Shown here: positions 22,693-35,900 of the stretch, one piece after another
Position numbering within the stretch: the stretch's first letter is position 1
How the letters are laid out: each line of letters opens with the position of its first letter
Assembly: GCA_030761205.1 (NCBI GenBank)
Contig: JAULJL010000002.1
Coordinates: 39,892,814-39,956,813 of the forward strand
DNA: 64,000 nt
Direction of reading: 5' to 3'
Source of the DNA: Fremontodendron californicum
Lineage: Eukaryota > Streptophyta > Magnoliopsida > Malvales > Malvaceae
Translations under genes and position numbers: made by a program
Notes under the pieces: model-generated
The model's input: only the letters and a program-made list of their open reading frames with translations
Database searches by the model: none
What the model was told of the DNA's origin: nothing

Positions 22693-25600
22693 ATGGACAA
22701 AGTTGATGAAAATGTGCAGCTTCAGCAGACTGAATCCAGCATGAAGGTTGTAAAACCGAGGGGTGCATTTTTGAATTACTAGTAAGTAACTATACCTGGT
22801 GGTTTTAAGTTGAATTCATTAGACATTGTATGTTGTTATATTTGGATTTAAAGAGTGCGAGTTACATATTTTATGTTAATCGCTTTATACAGCATAAATG
22901 AATGCAAAGGAGATGTAGAAGACAAAGGGAAAATGTCATTGAAGGTGAGTAATATTTTATGTATCGTTTGTGTGGACACTAAGTTATAAAGTGTTACTAA
23001 AATCATGGTTTTTTGATGTGTATGTGAATTAATTGGAATTGTTTTTTTCATAGGTTCGTAAGCTGGCAGCAAAATGGAAAGTGCTGCCTACACAGGAGAA
23101 GCTGCCGTTTATAGAGCAGACTGTTGCACAACAAGAGCAGTACAAAAATGAAGTGCAACAGTTAAAAAGACAGAAATTAGATGATGAAAAAAAGAAGGTA
23201 ATAATTAAATAAAAAAATGTTATATTGAATAAATAATAGTTACAACTGAAGTATGATGTTATATTGCTATGTATTTTTAATGAATGTACTTTATGTGTAG
23301 GGCTTTGTTGCGACACGCTGTAGCCCATTTAATTTGTGCAAGCTCTTTAAGCAATTGAAGGAAAAACATATTGAAGGTGCAGTGGAAAGCATAGGGTTCG
23401 GTCCCTTGCTACTGTTGAAAGATGGAAAGCTTCCAAGAGAGCTGTGTGAAAATTTGGTTCAGAACTTTAATGTTGCAACCAGCTCCATGGAAGTGGATGG
23501 CGAAAGTATCCCTTTCACAGTGGAGGATGTGGAAGGTATTCTAGGTTTAGCAAACGAGGGAGTAGAGGTTTCAACTGTAATGGAAAGAGAAGACGCTGAA
23601 GTCTTGTGTAATAAGTTTAATATTCCAACTCATCGAAAGATGAGTTTTGTTAGGCTAGAGCAAGAAATTTTGGAGTTCGAGGCCGACTGTGAAGAGCTAA
23701 AGGCCAGGCTCCTCTTATATATCGTTGGACGGTTTTTGTGTCCAACGACTGAAGGGGGGCCATCGAAAGAGTATTATTATTGTTTGACGGAGGATGGCCT
23801 GAATGGAAAATTGAACTGGGCAAAACATGTTCATGAGAAGCTTCTTCTTGGTATTAGAAGTTTTCATGCTAGGAAGATGAAATCATCCAAAGTGTACTTA
23901 ACCGGTTGCCTGCTCTTATTGGTGGTAAGTATAATATTTTAAATCTTCGTTTTTCCTAATGCAATCTTGATTTGAATTAATTTGGAATGGAATTAAATTA
24001 GAAGTATAAGTTATATTGACTAAATTGTAATAATTTGAGTAGATAAGGTTCTATGACCATATTTCCGGAGTTCGGAGTACGAAAGAGGCAACGTCCACTT
24101 TTGTTCCTCGCATTAGTGCATGGGGAACGGATGAGGTCGTCTCTTCAATTTCCCATTCAAGAGACTTCCGTGTTGGCTTCAAATCCAAGGTGACATTAGT
24201 TATCTAAGTTGTATTAATTTATTGTTAGTGACTAAAACTTATATATGAATTATGTAGTTTGATTAATTTATGATTTCATGAAAATAAGGGTATTCATATC
24301 ACCGAAGAACATCAGAGTGAGCGGCCGATAGAAGAGGAGCAGAATCGGTATCATACTGACTTACAGGTAAGTCGGTTAATTAGATCTTCATGTCTAATTC
24401 ATAGAGATTGCAAGAAATCTATAAATTATGTATATACTTCACGAATTGCATTAAGTGTATGTACTATGTTTATTTTTAATTATTTTCCAGGCTTTAAGAG
24501 AGTCCATGAAAAGTCTGGAAGCCAGTGTGACAGAACAACTGAATAGAATGTCGGAAGACATGAAGTCGATGCAGGAAAAAATTAATGCTCTTTTATCGAG
24601 ATCTGTTGAGGTCAAAACTGGCGGTGAAACCAGTTTGCAAAAAAAGGATGAGGAAGGAGGCATCGTTGAGGTCGGTGGGCAGAGCACGGAGTTGAAAACA
24701 CCAGGTGGTGAGTTGGAGTCCTCCATCGAGATCATTGAGCGCAAAGCGGAAGAGGGAGATGGAGATTTAACTACACCAGTGAGAACTGATATCAACAATC
24801 CAAGCTCAAGTTGTCCTGCCCCACGGAAAAAGAAGGTATATATATTAACTTATTTATAATTCAATAATACTTAGATATGCTATAAAATAACTAATTTGTT
24901 TATGGCATTTTATATGATTACATATTATAGGGTCAATCTGGCAAGAAAAACCAAATTGTTAGGTCAAGGTCAACATTTGCTTCTGGTGTTAGTGGGATAG
25001 TTACGCGAGCGAGATCAACTTTCTTGTGATATTTGCACTCCCGTCCGCAGGACTGTTTATGTTTCTTTGAATAGACCAATCATGCATGTAGGCATGATAT
25101 GCTTATACAACATTTATTTTTTCCGCCTTTCATTGCAATCTTTGTGAATGCATACACTGAATATATATTGATATGTAATTCAATTTATATATGTTTAAGT
25201 ATATACATTTATTACATAAGTGTGATATGTATAATTACTAATTAGCAGTACCATATGCCGTATGTTTGTACAAATAAATATTTAAAGGTTACCGCGAGGA
25301 GGGCCGCTGTCAAAATTCCGAAAGAATTAGATGAACTTGATACTGCAATTTGCAATTATGTGTGGAACAGTAATGTTGATCCAAGGTATGTTGATGATAT
25401 TATTTTATTTAAAACTAATGTTTTGATTTTAAGTTGATATGGATTTCGATATTTTATTTATTCTTTATATGAGTTTATATTGTAGTGAAGTTGTAGTTCA
25501 ATTCGGTGCAACATTTGCATCAATCGAGGAATTTGGCTCCTTGCGCCCAAAACAATGGGTAACTTCAGTGGTAAGTGTAATATATTTTTTCATCGAACTT

Positions 25601-26807
25601 CATGATTGTCTTTGTAGTAGTGAAATGTGTTTAATGAGTTGTTCCTGCCCTAGATTATTGACCTTGTCGGTGAGTCAATGGCCTACTATTGTAAAGCTTC
25701 GACTTTGTCAACAAGGAGATGGTATTTTCCGGCCGCATTTTCTGTGAGTATATTTCTCATTGTTTGTTTTTTGCATATAGTTTAACTTGTTTCAAGAAAC
25801 ATGAACCTTATGTTTATTCTTTGCAGACTCATATCTTGTCAACCGAATGCAATGCGAAAGAGCTGATTAAGTATTTTAAAGGACAATTCATTCGTATGGG
25901 ATCCTTGACTGACTGTTACAAGGTGAGGACATGGAAATCTCTTTATATGCGTACGATCGGAATTATGTTATATAACGTAATAACCTGCTAATAATGATTA
26001 TGTAATTTCGTTGCAGATCTTTATACCAATGAATGAGATGAACACGCATTGGTATTTGTGTGTGATAGATATGCTAGAGAAGGAAGCGAAAGTGTTGGAT
26101 ACCTTGCCGCGCAATGTTGCAAATAAACAAAGAGTTGCGGATGTGACTCGTGTGGTAAGATAAATACATGTTGTATTAAATTATATTTCTTCGCACTTGC
26201 GAACATATTGTAATTCATGATTTTGGTTTACGACGACACATTTATAATTTATTCTAATTTCACTTCGAACAGATATCCGCGTGTGCAAAATTGTTTACTG
26301 ACCCTCTCATGACATCATTGGTTGGTAGTCCAATGGTGCCATTTCATGAGTTGAAAATTGTGAATCCAGAGAGGGTTCCTCTGCAAAGCAACGGGTAACA
26401 TAACTCTCTCACTATTTGAATACCTTGTTTTCCATTATGTAACTGAATTATAAAAGCTACTATTCTTGAAATTGCATACAGTTATGATTCCGGAATGTGG
26501 GTTGCTGCTTTCATGCAAAATCTACATAATACTGACTATAAATTTGTGGTATGCTATTCTCATTGCTGTTAGTTATTTCAATATTTTGTCATATGTTGGG
26601 TCATTGGAAAATTTGATTCCCGTTGTATGTATTCGTATGTAGCGTTTAAACGTGTGGGACAGATTTTTATTAGTCTCTGAGCTGATAAACCATGAGGAGA
26701 ACACTTTACGGAAAAGGGTATGTGATGCTGCTCTAACCCTCCATAAAGCTAGGATATCTCCTCGTACAAAGCTGTTGCAGAAGTCAGTTGGCAAGTTTAA
26801 GCTATGA
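22693..26807 (+). CDS. MULE-borne HMG-box / Ulp1-like (C48) protease gene, 15-16 exons
   Basis: Ulp1-type proteases remove SUMO-like modifiers. MULE-carried relatives are known in plants. Coding exons with GT-AG borders and consistent phases: 22693-22781, 22893-22944, 23054-23197, 23301-23924, 24043-24189, 24289-24366, 24491-24835, (24931-25029 optional), 25249-25385, 25486-25570, 25654-25743, 25827-25922, 26017-26154, 26273-26394, 26482-26548, 26643-26807. Without the optional exon this gives 792 residues. Exons 1-3 form an HMG-box-like segment (PRGAFLNYY ... AAKWKVLPTQEKLPF). Exon 4 resembles the domain common in transposon Ulp1 proteins (TRCSPFNLCKLF, IGFGPLLLLKDGKL). Exon 7 is a coiled coil. 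The C-terminal part holds the C48 His (NTHWYLCVID), Asp (VLDTLP) and Gln (LQSNG). The expected Cys of the YDCG motif is Ser (YDSGMW). The optional exon ends in TGA and would remove the protease part. It probably belongs to the MULE itself. Confidence 0.75.
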
Positions 26808-28670
26808 AGTAGGTAATTTATTTCAATAAATCATATAATTTGTCATGTTTCGTTCTCAGTATATAGACACTGTTACATGTGCCCTAGTCGAAGTTGAAAA
26901 TTGTTCAAATATGTTAGCTGTCAGGATTTTACTTTTAATTTCTTTTTTTGGGTAGGGGATGATTATGAAATGAGTTTGGGTAGATATGAAAATCTCTTTT
27001 GAGTTTTGCGGTGTTTAAAACAGATTTGAATTCCTTGCTTAATCTTAGAACCAATTAGTTAGATTATCACAGTTTGATTCTTAAAACTGTTTGAATTATG
27101 TCTATGGATATTTTCTGACTTATTTGAGAAGATCAATAAGGCATGCCAACAATTTAAGAATGGACATGCCTCATTGAAATAGTATGGCGAACAGTCTAAT
27201 GGTTTTCATGTTTTATTGACAAAATATGCTTAAATTAATGTTCGGCACTCTTGTTTAGGTGACCTTTTAGTGGCCATATTAGCTGTTACCATATAGTAAA
27301 TTTAATGTGTTTTTTCAACATCTTGTTTTCTTGATCTCTGTGTTAATGTAAATATGTGGTTTCTGGTTTTGTTTTACTTCTGCAAGGCCTAGTTATTGCA
27401 ATACTATATGCATGTCAGAACTTTGTGAAAGTGTAAGCTACTTATGTTTGCGTGCTGAAAAGTTCATACAAACAAGTGAAGATCTAATTGCCTCATTTCT
27501 AGATGGTTTTTCTGACTTTCAGGGTATCCATATGAGAATTCATGCTAGTGAAAAAGCGGTGCTGGAAATGGAAAAGCTTGCAATGGTGGAAAGTGTTAAG
27601 ATATGGAAGCTTGCAATGCTGAAATGAGACAGAGTGAAAAAGAGGCACGTGAGTGCTAGACAAGAAGGGGGGAAGTTGGCCATCGACTCAGTAACAATGT
27701 CAAAATGCAGAGACCAACACCTGAAATTTTTGAAGAGGACAATGAGATGATGACAACTGATTTAAAAGGTTGTTGAGAACTGAAATTTCTGTTGTTTTTG
27801 GTTATTAAATTAGTGTTCTAGAGTTTTGGTCCGTCAAAAATCTGTTGTTTCTGTTGTTCTGGAGTATTGAAAATATGGCTACTTGGGTTGTGGTGGAGGT
27901 GGTTATAATCTCTTGTATTTTAAGTTTGTTTCAGCAGAAGAATCAGTTCAGAAATATGTATTTTTTGCTCTCATAACTTCATGTTTTTGATATGGCTGAG
28001 TTGGACAGTGTTATAGATTGTGATGTGGCATCGCCTTTGCGCTGTTTCTCAGCAGAAAAATATACAATGTAAATGCTATTGGTTCCTCATGAGATATGCT
28101 GTGGTGAAAATAAGCTAGAACCAATAATGGTCACTGGCCAGACACTAAAAAATACAAAAAGAAAATTAGCAACTAGCCAACAGCATTATGCATCGGTCCC
28201 TTTCCTTTTTACATAGCCAAAGATGAAGATGCAGAAACCAACACCTTTTAGGCAGTGGTATTACTAAAAGAAGACATTCCTCAGTCATAATAAACTGTTC
28301 AAGTTCTGGCCTCAACATCCTTCATCAACCCTGCTATTACCACCAAATGACTTACTTATCTAAACAGTTATAATAAACACAACAACAACCACAACAAAAA
28401 AGAACTAAACTACACATGTTCAAGTTCTAAAAACTGATTCAAGCTATTCCATTCCTGTATTGTCTGTATTTTGCTCATTTTCTTGTTGCTCCAGAAAGAT
28501 GAAGATGTGGTGCTGATGTTGAAGGAAAATTTGACTGCAAAGTTAACCCAAATAGAAAAAAAAGAAAGAAAAAGAGTGAATGATGATATATTAATTTGAC
28601 ACTCTCATTATGGAAACAAGTGCATATTGAACTCTCACAATTGTATCTTAGACTTCACCTACTAACTTGG
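26808..28670. other. Region between the two convergent MULE genes
   Basis: About 1.9 kb without a recognised gene; it should hold both 3' UTRs. An open frame near 27412-27627 with a plausible internal 3' splice site (TTTCAG at about 27520) could be a captured or decayed exon, but I do not recognise it. Confidence 0.4.
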
Positions 28671-30503
28671 TTATCTAAACCAGGTAGAGAAGTCTGATTG
28701 TTTAGCTTCATTATATCTTTCTGGGTAATTGCTGAATGAAAAAGAGTCGTCCTAAAAGTATTAAATATAACGTTAGTCATATGCTGAACAATTAATTATT
28801 TCATTGAGCGCAGTACCCGAAACCAATATAAGCGTAGAACAAATAAAAATAAACATTACCTGCATCTTCTCGTTCTCTTCAGCATGCATAGTTGGGAAAA
28901 AGGCTTTCGTCTCCACTTCACATTCTCCCTATGAGGATTTAAAGTAATTACTCACCGAACATCATACTGTTAAAACTTTAAAAACAGAAATTATAAGTAA
29001 TGTAAATCTCACATGTTGTACTGAATATTGGAACTCATTGTCAGTATTAGAAGTAAGGTTGTCGAGACCATCACTTTGCATTCCAAGTTTCAAAAGTGGG
29101 CAAGTAACTTTACTATGTCCCTCCATTCTGCAGTACCCACACTTTCTGAGTTTTGACGGTGTTTGCTTTTTCCGTACTTCTTTCCCTTTACCCCGTCTCG
29201 TAATAGGGTCTAGTACTTTTCCCATCTTTGAGATCTCAGCTACGGGATCATTCAGCTCACACAATTCCTCCATTTCAACAGTCAATCTATTAATTTCACT
29301 TCTTGCTCTATTAAACGACTCACCTGTTTTGGATGCTACGTAGCACATTCGGTTACAACTACTACTTAGTGATGCATACCGCACCATTTGCATCATCTCG
29401 GGTGCAACATCATTCTGCACAAACGATGGGGCACACAGTTTGGCATTTTTCGTCCATCGATGCATAATCAAAGATGCAGGAATATCAGACATATCTTCAA
29501 GCTTCATCACATGAATTTGATGCCTACAAGGCAACCCAACTGTCTCAAATTTTTGGCAAGAACACTCAATAGTTTGCGCAGCTGCATCAAAGACAACTAC
29601 AACCCTTCGGTCAGGTTCCCTGTACTTAGCTAAATAATAGGTCCGCGTTAATTCATTTTCTACAATTGGTTCACGGATACGATACAACGTCTCCTGCTGA
29701 AGCTCGTCTTGGAAAAGAGAGAATGATTCCCTTGTGTACATAGTTGCCGCATGACCTTCAATGTCATCTAACTTGCTTAAATGGGTTGGCCTTGTTTCCT
29801 TACTGAAGTAATCAGCCTCCAATTCCTTCGTCCGCATTCTACTAACCCCTTGATCAATTGAACGAACAAAGTCAATATATGTTTTTTTGGACTTCAAGTA
29901 TATAGCAAGCGAAGCGTTCAAGGACTCACACCTTTGTGTGGTTCGTAATGTCCCAAAAAATTGTCCTGTAATATATGCTTGTGCCCACATATCCCTAGTT
30001 CTATCTTTTTCGACTATCCAAGGGTGCTTTTCAACATTAAATTTTCTGATCATTACAGTCCACTCACGTTCAAAATCATTCGGTGTCCACCATGAAGTCA
30101 TGCATCTAGAAAATGCCTTAGCAAATAATGGATCACTGATATTTGCCTGTGCATTGCGAGCTAGGTGCCACGTACAAAGTCTGTGTCTAGCATCGGGAAA
30201 AACAGTTCTAATTGCTCTTTGCATTGCCCTATCCCCGTCAGTAACAACTGAAATAGGACGTTTCTTATGCATTGCTTCTAGGAAAGTTCTCAAAACCCAC
30301 ACAAAGCTATCAGTTGTCTCATCAGCAAGTACAGCAACTCCAAAAACAATTGTTTGATGATGGTGATTGACACCGACTATAGGCATCAGAGGCCTATCAT
30401 AAGCATTCTTCTTATACGTGGTGTCGAACGCTATAACATCCCCAAAGCATGCATAGTCCGACCGTGAAGTAGCATCTGCCCAAAAGTAATTTTCCATGTC
30501 CAT
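28671..30503 (-). CDS. FAR1-type MULE transposase, N-terminally truncated
   Basis: Cut-and-paste transposase of the Mutator (Jittery/FAR1) lineage, from which the plant FHY3/FAR1 transcription factors descend. The main exon 30503-29013 encodes the RNase-H-like core: Asp27 (IAFDTTY), Asp89 (TDGD) and Glu193 (QRCESLN), with the CTWHLARN motif at 110-117. A SWIM zinc finger follows (Cys314, Cys316, Cys326, His328), then a CCHC knuckle (CGYCRMEGHSKVTC, 455-468). Two small 3' exons are likely (28928-28860, 28751-28671, stop TAA), in phase with good splice sites. The FAR1/mudrA N-terminal DNA-binding region is absent: coding sequence begins at MDMENYFWAD, and everything upstream is tandem array. 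The ATG at 30503 is thus the first available, not necessarily the original start. Without the N-terminal domain, end binding is doubtful although the catalytic core is intact. Confidence 0.85.
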
Positions 30504-31298
30504 ATGTAATTCGGGAATTTTCCAAGTTCATATGTAATTTATCAAGTCCATATGTAATTCTCCAAGTGCATAGGTAATTTTCCATGTCCATATGTAATTC
30601 GGGAATTTTCCATGTTCATACGTAATTTATCAAGTCCATATGTAATTCTCCAAGTGCATATGTAATTTTCCATGTCCATATGTAATTCGGGAATTTTCCA
30701 TGTTCATACGTAATTTATCAAGTCCATATGTAATTCTCCAAGTGCATATGTAATTTTCCATGTCCATATGTAATTCGGGATTTTTCCAAGTTCATACGTA
30801 ATTTATCAAGTCCATATGTAATTCTCCAAGTGCATATGTAATTTTCCATGTCCATATGTAATTCGGGAATTTTCCATGTTCATACGTAATTTATCAAGTC
30901 CATATGTAATTCTCCAAGTGCATATGTAATTTTCCATGTCCATATGTAATTCGGGATTTTTCCAAGTTCATACGTAATTTATCAAGTCCATATGTAATTC
31001 TCCAAGTGCATATGTAATTTTCCATGTCCATATGTAATTCGGGATTTTTCCATGTTCATACGTAATTTATCAAGTCCATATGTAATTCTCCAAGTGCATA
31101 TGTAATTTTCCATGTCCATATGTAATTCGGGAATTTTCCAAGTTCATATGTAATTTATCAAGTCCATATGTAATTCTCCAAGTGCATATGTAATTTTCCA
31201 TGTCCATATGTAATTCGGGAATTTTCCATGTTCATACGTAATTTATCAAGTCCATATGTAATTCTCCAAGTGCATATGTAATTTTCCATGTCCATATG
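30487..31298. repeat. 88-bp higher-order tandem array, left part
   Basis: About nine copies of an 88-bp unit made of four related subunits (20+20+20+28 bp) sharing the core CATATGTAATT. On the minus strand the subunit reads ATGGACATGGAAAATTAC, identical to the first codons of the neighbouring transposase (MDMENY). The array continues at 43232 after the retrotransposon. Confidence 0.95.
31294..31298. repeat. Target-site duplication ATATG
   Basis: Repeated at 43232-43236. The word is part of the array monomer, so its identity is partly expected, but the position is exact. Confidence 0.85.
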
Positions 31299-32787
31299 TG
31301 ATAACTCGTATAATTATATAGTTTTTAGTTATGTTTTATTATTGTTTTGTGTCAAATACGAGTTATTATTGTTTAGTCTAATTGTGTTTATGATCTTTTA
31401 TATTTTTATGTAATTTGGTGTTTTTCACAAGTTTCTTTGAGTGATTTCAGATTACTAGAATTAAGGGCAAATCCAGTTCAGTTCCAGTTCCGACACCTTT
31501 TGCCATATCAGCTATATCTCGAGTTTCACTGAAGCAATAAGGCTGAACTTTGTATCCCTGCAAAGCTAAGAGGCATATCTATCTTTTTCATGTTTTACAC
31601 TTCTTGAAACGGAGTCGTTTTCCCTAGCGAAATCGACCATCAAGTTGGCTGATGTGCAATGACGTCTGTTCTGCACCGTTTTGGTATTTTGACCATATCT
31701 TCCGATCCACGTGCGCAAATGATCTGATTCCAACGGCTATGGATCCGTAACTGATAGGGGTATATTTTTCTAGAAGACCATTTTATCAGATCGAGCCTCC
31801 AACATTGACAAAATCGACCATCAAGCTGGCTGATCAGAATTGTCATACAATATGACGAAAATTGTTAGAAAAATGCACCCACCTATTATACCTACCTTTG
31901 AAATTTGTAAAGCTTGTCTCTTGTCATTTAGCCCTCCAAAATGTGTATAAATAGAGGGCCTTGGATGAGTATTGGGATACATTATACATTGGTAGGATAT
32001 TAGCCTTTGTAGTAAAATTCTCTAAGTTTTCTTCTTCTTTCCTTTCTCTAGTTTTCTTTTTTATTTACTTATGCTTCTTACATTTCTTTTCATTTTATTC
32101 ATATCTAGTATGTGTTGCTAATCATATTGTTGAGGTGATGAGGTGAAGCTCTTGGTAAATGCTAAGGTTAGTCTCTTAAACATGAGCTAAAATGAATCAT
32201 CATTTATAAACACTAATATAGATAATATTTTCTTTTGGTTTAAAATCATACTTGCAAAGTAGAGATCTTGATTCATTATTGACAATGAAAATGGCACAGT
32301 AAATGCTTGGTTTCATAACCTTGATTTGTTGTAGACATATACCTTGGCATAAGGAATGCTTGGACTCTTTTTATGAGTTTTGAGGACACCAAATGAACAT
32401 AATATCATATGCTATGGACGTTGGACTGAATTGCTAAACCTTCCGATTGGAACCTCCCTTATGTGTGGATTTCAATTGTGTAATAAAACAAGATTAATCT
32501 TAGCATAACACCAAGAGTGGATTCTCTAACCTCAACATCCTTTCTTATTGTTTTTTATATCTTGTTTAATTGTTTTTATGTTATTTTGTTTATTTTGTTC
32601 TCTAATATCTTGTTTATCTTATTTTGTTGTTGATTCCCTAATATCTTGTTTACTTTCTTTGTCTTATATATTTATAAACTTATACTTATTAATACGCTTC
32701 CCTGTGGTTCGACCTCGGACACCCGAGAATTTATTACTTGAACATAACCTGCACTTGGGTTTACAACTCTTAATTGAGTCTCCATCA
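31299..32787 (+). repeat. 5' LTR of the Athila-like element
   Basis: 1489 bp, TG...CA. It contains a TATA box (TATAAATAG, 31946-31954) that probably starts the genomic RNA. The copy at 41743-43231 is nearly identical. Confidence 0.95.
31946..31954 (+). promoter_or_regulatory. LTR TATA box
   Basis: TATAAATAG in a less AT-rich setting, followed by a T/C-rich stretch. The same box in the 3' LTR is at 42390-42398. Confidence 0.6.
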
Positions 32788-32793
32788 AGTTTT

Positions 32794-32811
32794 TGGCGCC
32801 GTTGCCGGGGA
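32794..32811 (+). other. Primer-binding site, tRNA-Asp
   Basis: TGGCGCCGTTGCCGGGGA, complementary to the 3' end of plant tRNA-Asp, six bases after the LTR. This primer is typical for Athila-group elements. Confidence 0.9.
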
Positions 32812-32831
32812 AGCAATACTAAGTATATAAG

Positions 32832-32962
32832 TTTATAAGTATATTTATTTTTATTGGCTGGTTATACCGCCTAATTTATAAGTATATTTATTTTTATTGG
32901 CTGGTTATACCGCCTAATTTGTATATATTTATTTTTATTGGCTGGTTATACCGCCTAATTTT
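32832..32962 (+). repeat. Leader tandem repeat, three copies
   Basis: Three head-to-tail copies (about 40-46 bp) built on TTATTTTTATTGGCTGGTTA and TACCGCCTAATTT, between the primer-binding site and gag. Each begins TATAAGTATA or GTATATA. Confidence 0.9.
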
Positions 32963-32980
32963 GTTTATTAACTTTGTTTT

Positions 32981-35900
32981 ATGCTTGTTTGGCGACGTGA
33001 TTTTAGATCTCGTCGTTTAGTTAGATTTTATTGTGAAACTTTTTCAGGTAATCTTTCTAATACAACTCCTACCATGGCTGACAATGAAAGTGTTCATGCT
33101 GAAGATGAGAACAGACAAGTACGCACCATGCGTGACTACTTGCAACCAACTCGAAGCTCATCACCCTCTTGTTTTATGTTTCCTCTCAATGCAAACAACT
33201 TTCGTTTTAAACCAGGTATGATAGCTTTGCTTCCAAATTTCCATGGGTTAGAATCGGAAAGTGCTTACTCGTTTCTAAAAGACTTCGAAGATGTATGTGT
33301 CACCTTTAATGACCAACAATGTACAAATGAAATTGTCAAGCTAAAATTATTTCCTTTTTCTTTAAAAGATAAAGCAAAAATTTGGCTTCATAATTTAAAA
33401 CCAAGGTCAATTGGCACATGGCAAGAATTACAAACTGAGTTTCTAAAGAAATTTTTCCCAGCACATAAAACTACTGCTTTGAAAAGACAGATTCAAAATT
33501 TCAATCAAAATCAAAATAAAGCATTTTTTCAGTGCTGGGAGCGTTTTAAAGATTTGTTAAGTTCTTGTCCACATCATGGTTTTGAAAAATGGCGTCTTAT
33601 TAGTTTCTTTTATGAAAGTTTAACTCCCGAAACTAAACAATTTGTTGAAACAATGTGTAACGGTGAGTTTCTAGAAAAAGAACCTGAAGAAGCCTTTGAC
33701 TACCTAGACCATTTGGCAGATAACTCTCAAGCCTGGCACACAGATAATTCCTCTGAAAGTTCCAATAGATCTAATCTTTTTTCTAACAGAGGTAAATATC
33801 ATTTTAGTCAAGAAGATGAGATAAAAGCTAAAGTAGCTAATTTGGCTAGAAAGATTGAAGCCATGGAACTTAGAGAAGTAAAAGAAGTCAAAACGGTTAA
33901 AAATGAAGAAAGTTGTGGAATTTGTGAAATCATGGGACACCCCACTTCTGAATGTCCAAACATTCCCATTCTTAAAGAAGCGTTGCATGATCAAGTAAAT
34001 TCCATAAACACATTTAAAAAGCCTTTTCCTTCTCCTTACTCTGAAACGTATAACCCTGAATGGAGAAATCATCCCAACTTCAGTTGGCGGAATAATAATC
34101 ATGTTCAGGTACCACAATCTCAAAAGCCGGGCAACACTTTTTCCTATCAACCTTCACGTGTACAAACCTTGGAAGAGACATTGCAAGCATTCATGCAAAC
34201 ACAAGCAAATGTGAATAGCCGGACTTCACAGGACATCAATGAGATCAAAAACACCTTGTCCACATTGACAGCTTCATTACGCACTCAAGAAAAAGGTAAG
34301 TTTCCTGCTCAACCTCAGCCTAACCCTTCTACTCAATGTCTTGTTTCTTGCTCCAATGAAACTCAACAGGAAAATGCCAGTTCTATCACAACTCTTCGAA
34401 GTGGAAAGGCAATTGACAAAAACATTCCATCAAAAGACCAAGATCCTCTTTCCCCTCCGAAAAGTAATGGTAAGGATGATGGTAAGTCTGAACTTCTTGA
34501 AAATTTGGACAAAGAAAAAGGTATGCATCCTGCTCCTTTTCCTCAAAGGTTGCAAACAATAAAGAATTTGAATCAAAATGCAGAAATTTATGAACTTTTC
34601 AAACAAGTTAAGATTAACATTCCTTTATTGGATGCAATCAAACAAGTTCCATCTTATGCTAAATTTTTGAAGGACATGTGCACAGTTAAAAGGAAACATA
34701 ATGTACAAAAGAAAGCATTTTTGACGGAAAGTGTGAGCTCAATCATTCAGCACCTTACTCCACCAAAATTCAAAGATCCTGGATGTCCAACAATCTCATG
34801 CATCATTGGAAACACTAGAATAGAACGTGCATTGCTTGATCTTGGTGCTAGTGTTAATCTTTTGCCTTTTTCTGTTTATCAACAGTTAGGTTTAGGTGAA
34901 CTCAAGGAAACACCTGTTACACTTCAACTAGCTGATCGTTCTGTAAAAATTCCTCGAGGGATAGTTGAAGATGTTTTGGTTCAAATTGATAATTTTTACT
35001 TCCCTGTTGATTTTATTGTTTTGGACACACATCCTGTTTCAAATCCAAATGTTCAAATTCCTGTTATATTAGGCCGTCCATTTCTTGCAACTTCTAATGC
35101 TCTGATAAATTGCAGGAATGGTATGTTGAACATTTCTTTTGGAAATATGACTTTAGAATTAAATGTGTTCAACATTTGCAAGCAACCTGGTGATAATTCA
35201 GAAGTACATGAAGTGGATTTCATTGAAGAACTTGTTCATGAACATCTCACCACTACCACATTCCATGATCCTTTAGAAGCTTATTTAATTGAATATGAGT
35301 TTGATAATGCTTCAGAAATTTCACACACTGATTCTTTGTTAAAATCTTTTCAGGATAAGCATTGTTGGAAACAAAAGTTTGAGGAACTTCCATCACTTAC
35401 AAATGTCACTGTACCATCAACTATTGAACCACCCAAGCTGGAGTTAAAACCATTGCCATCCGAGCTAAAATATTCCTTTTTGGGTGAGAGTGAAACTTTT
35501 CCAGTCATAATTTCTTCACATCTTGATGAACTACAAGAAGGTAAGTTGTTACAACTTTTGAAGATGCACAAAAATGCATTAGGATGGACCTTAGCTGACA
35601 TAAAGGGAATAAGCCCATTAATCTGCACACATAATATTTATTTAGAGGAAAATGCTAAACCCTCTAGACAAATGCAACGAAGGCTTAATCCTAATATGAA
35701 AGAAGTAGTGAGAAATGAAGTCATTAAACTTCTAGATAATGGAATCATTTATCCTATCTCTGATAGCAAATGGGTAAGTCCTACTCAAGTCGTACCTAAG
35801 AAATCTGGAGTTACTGTAGTTAAAAATGAAAACAATGAATTAATTCCAGCTAGGACTGTTACTGGTTGGCGCATGTGCATTGACTATAGGAAACTTAACT

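Noticed and set aside
27412..27627. A separate small gene between the two MULE genes
   Set aside because: No recognised domain and no clear start or splice partner; kept only as a note in the intergenic entry.
32794..32811. A tRNA-like gene fragment next to the LTR
   Set aside because: It is only the 18-nt primer-binding complement of tRNA-Asp, with no cloverleaf.
31640..32838. Small ORFs in the Athila LTR, repeated identically at 42084-43267
   Set aside because: They are the same LTR sequence twice; no domain, and they lie across promoter and leader.
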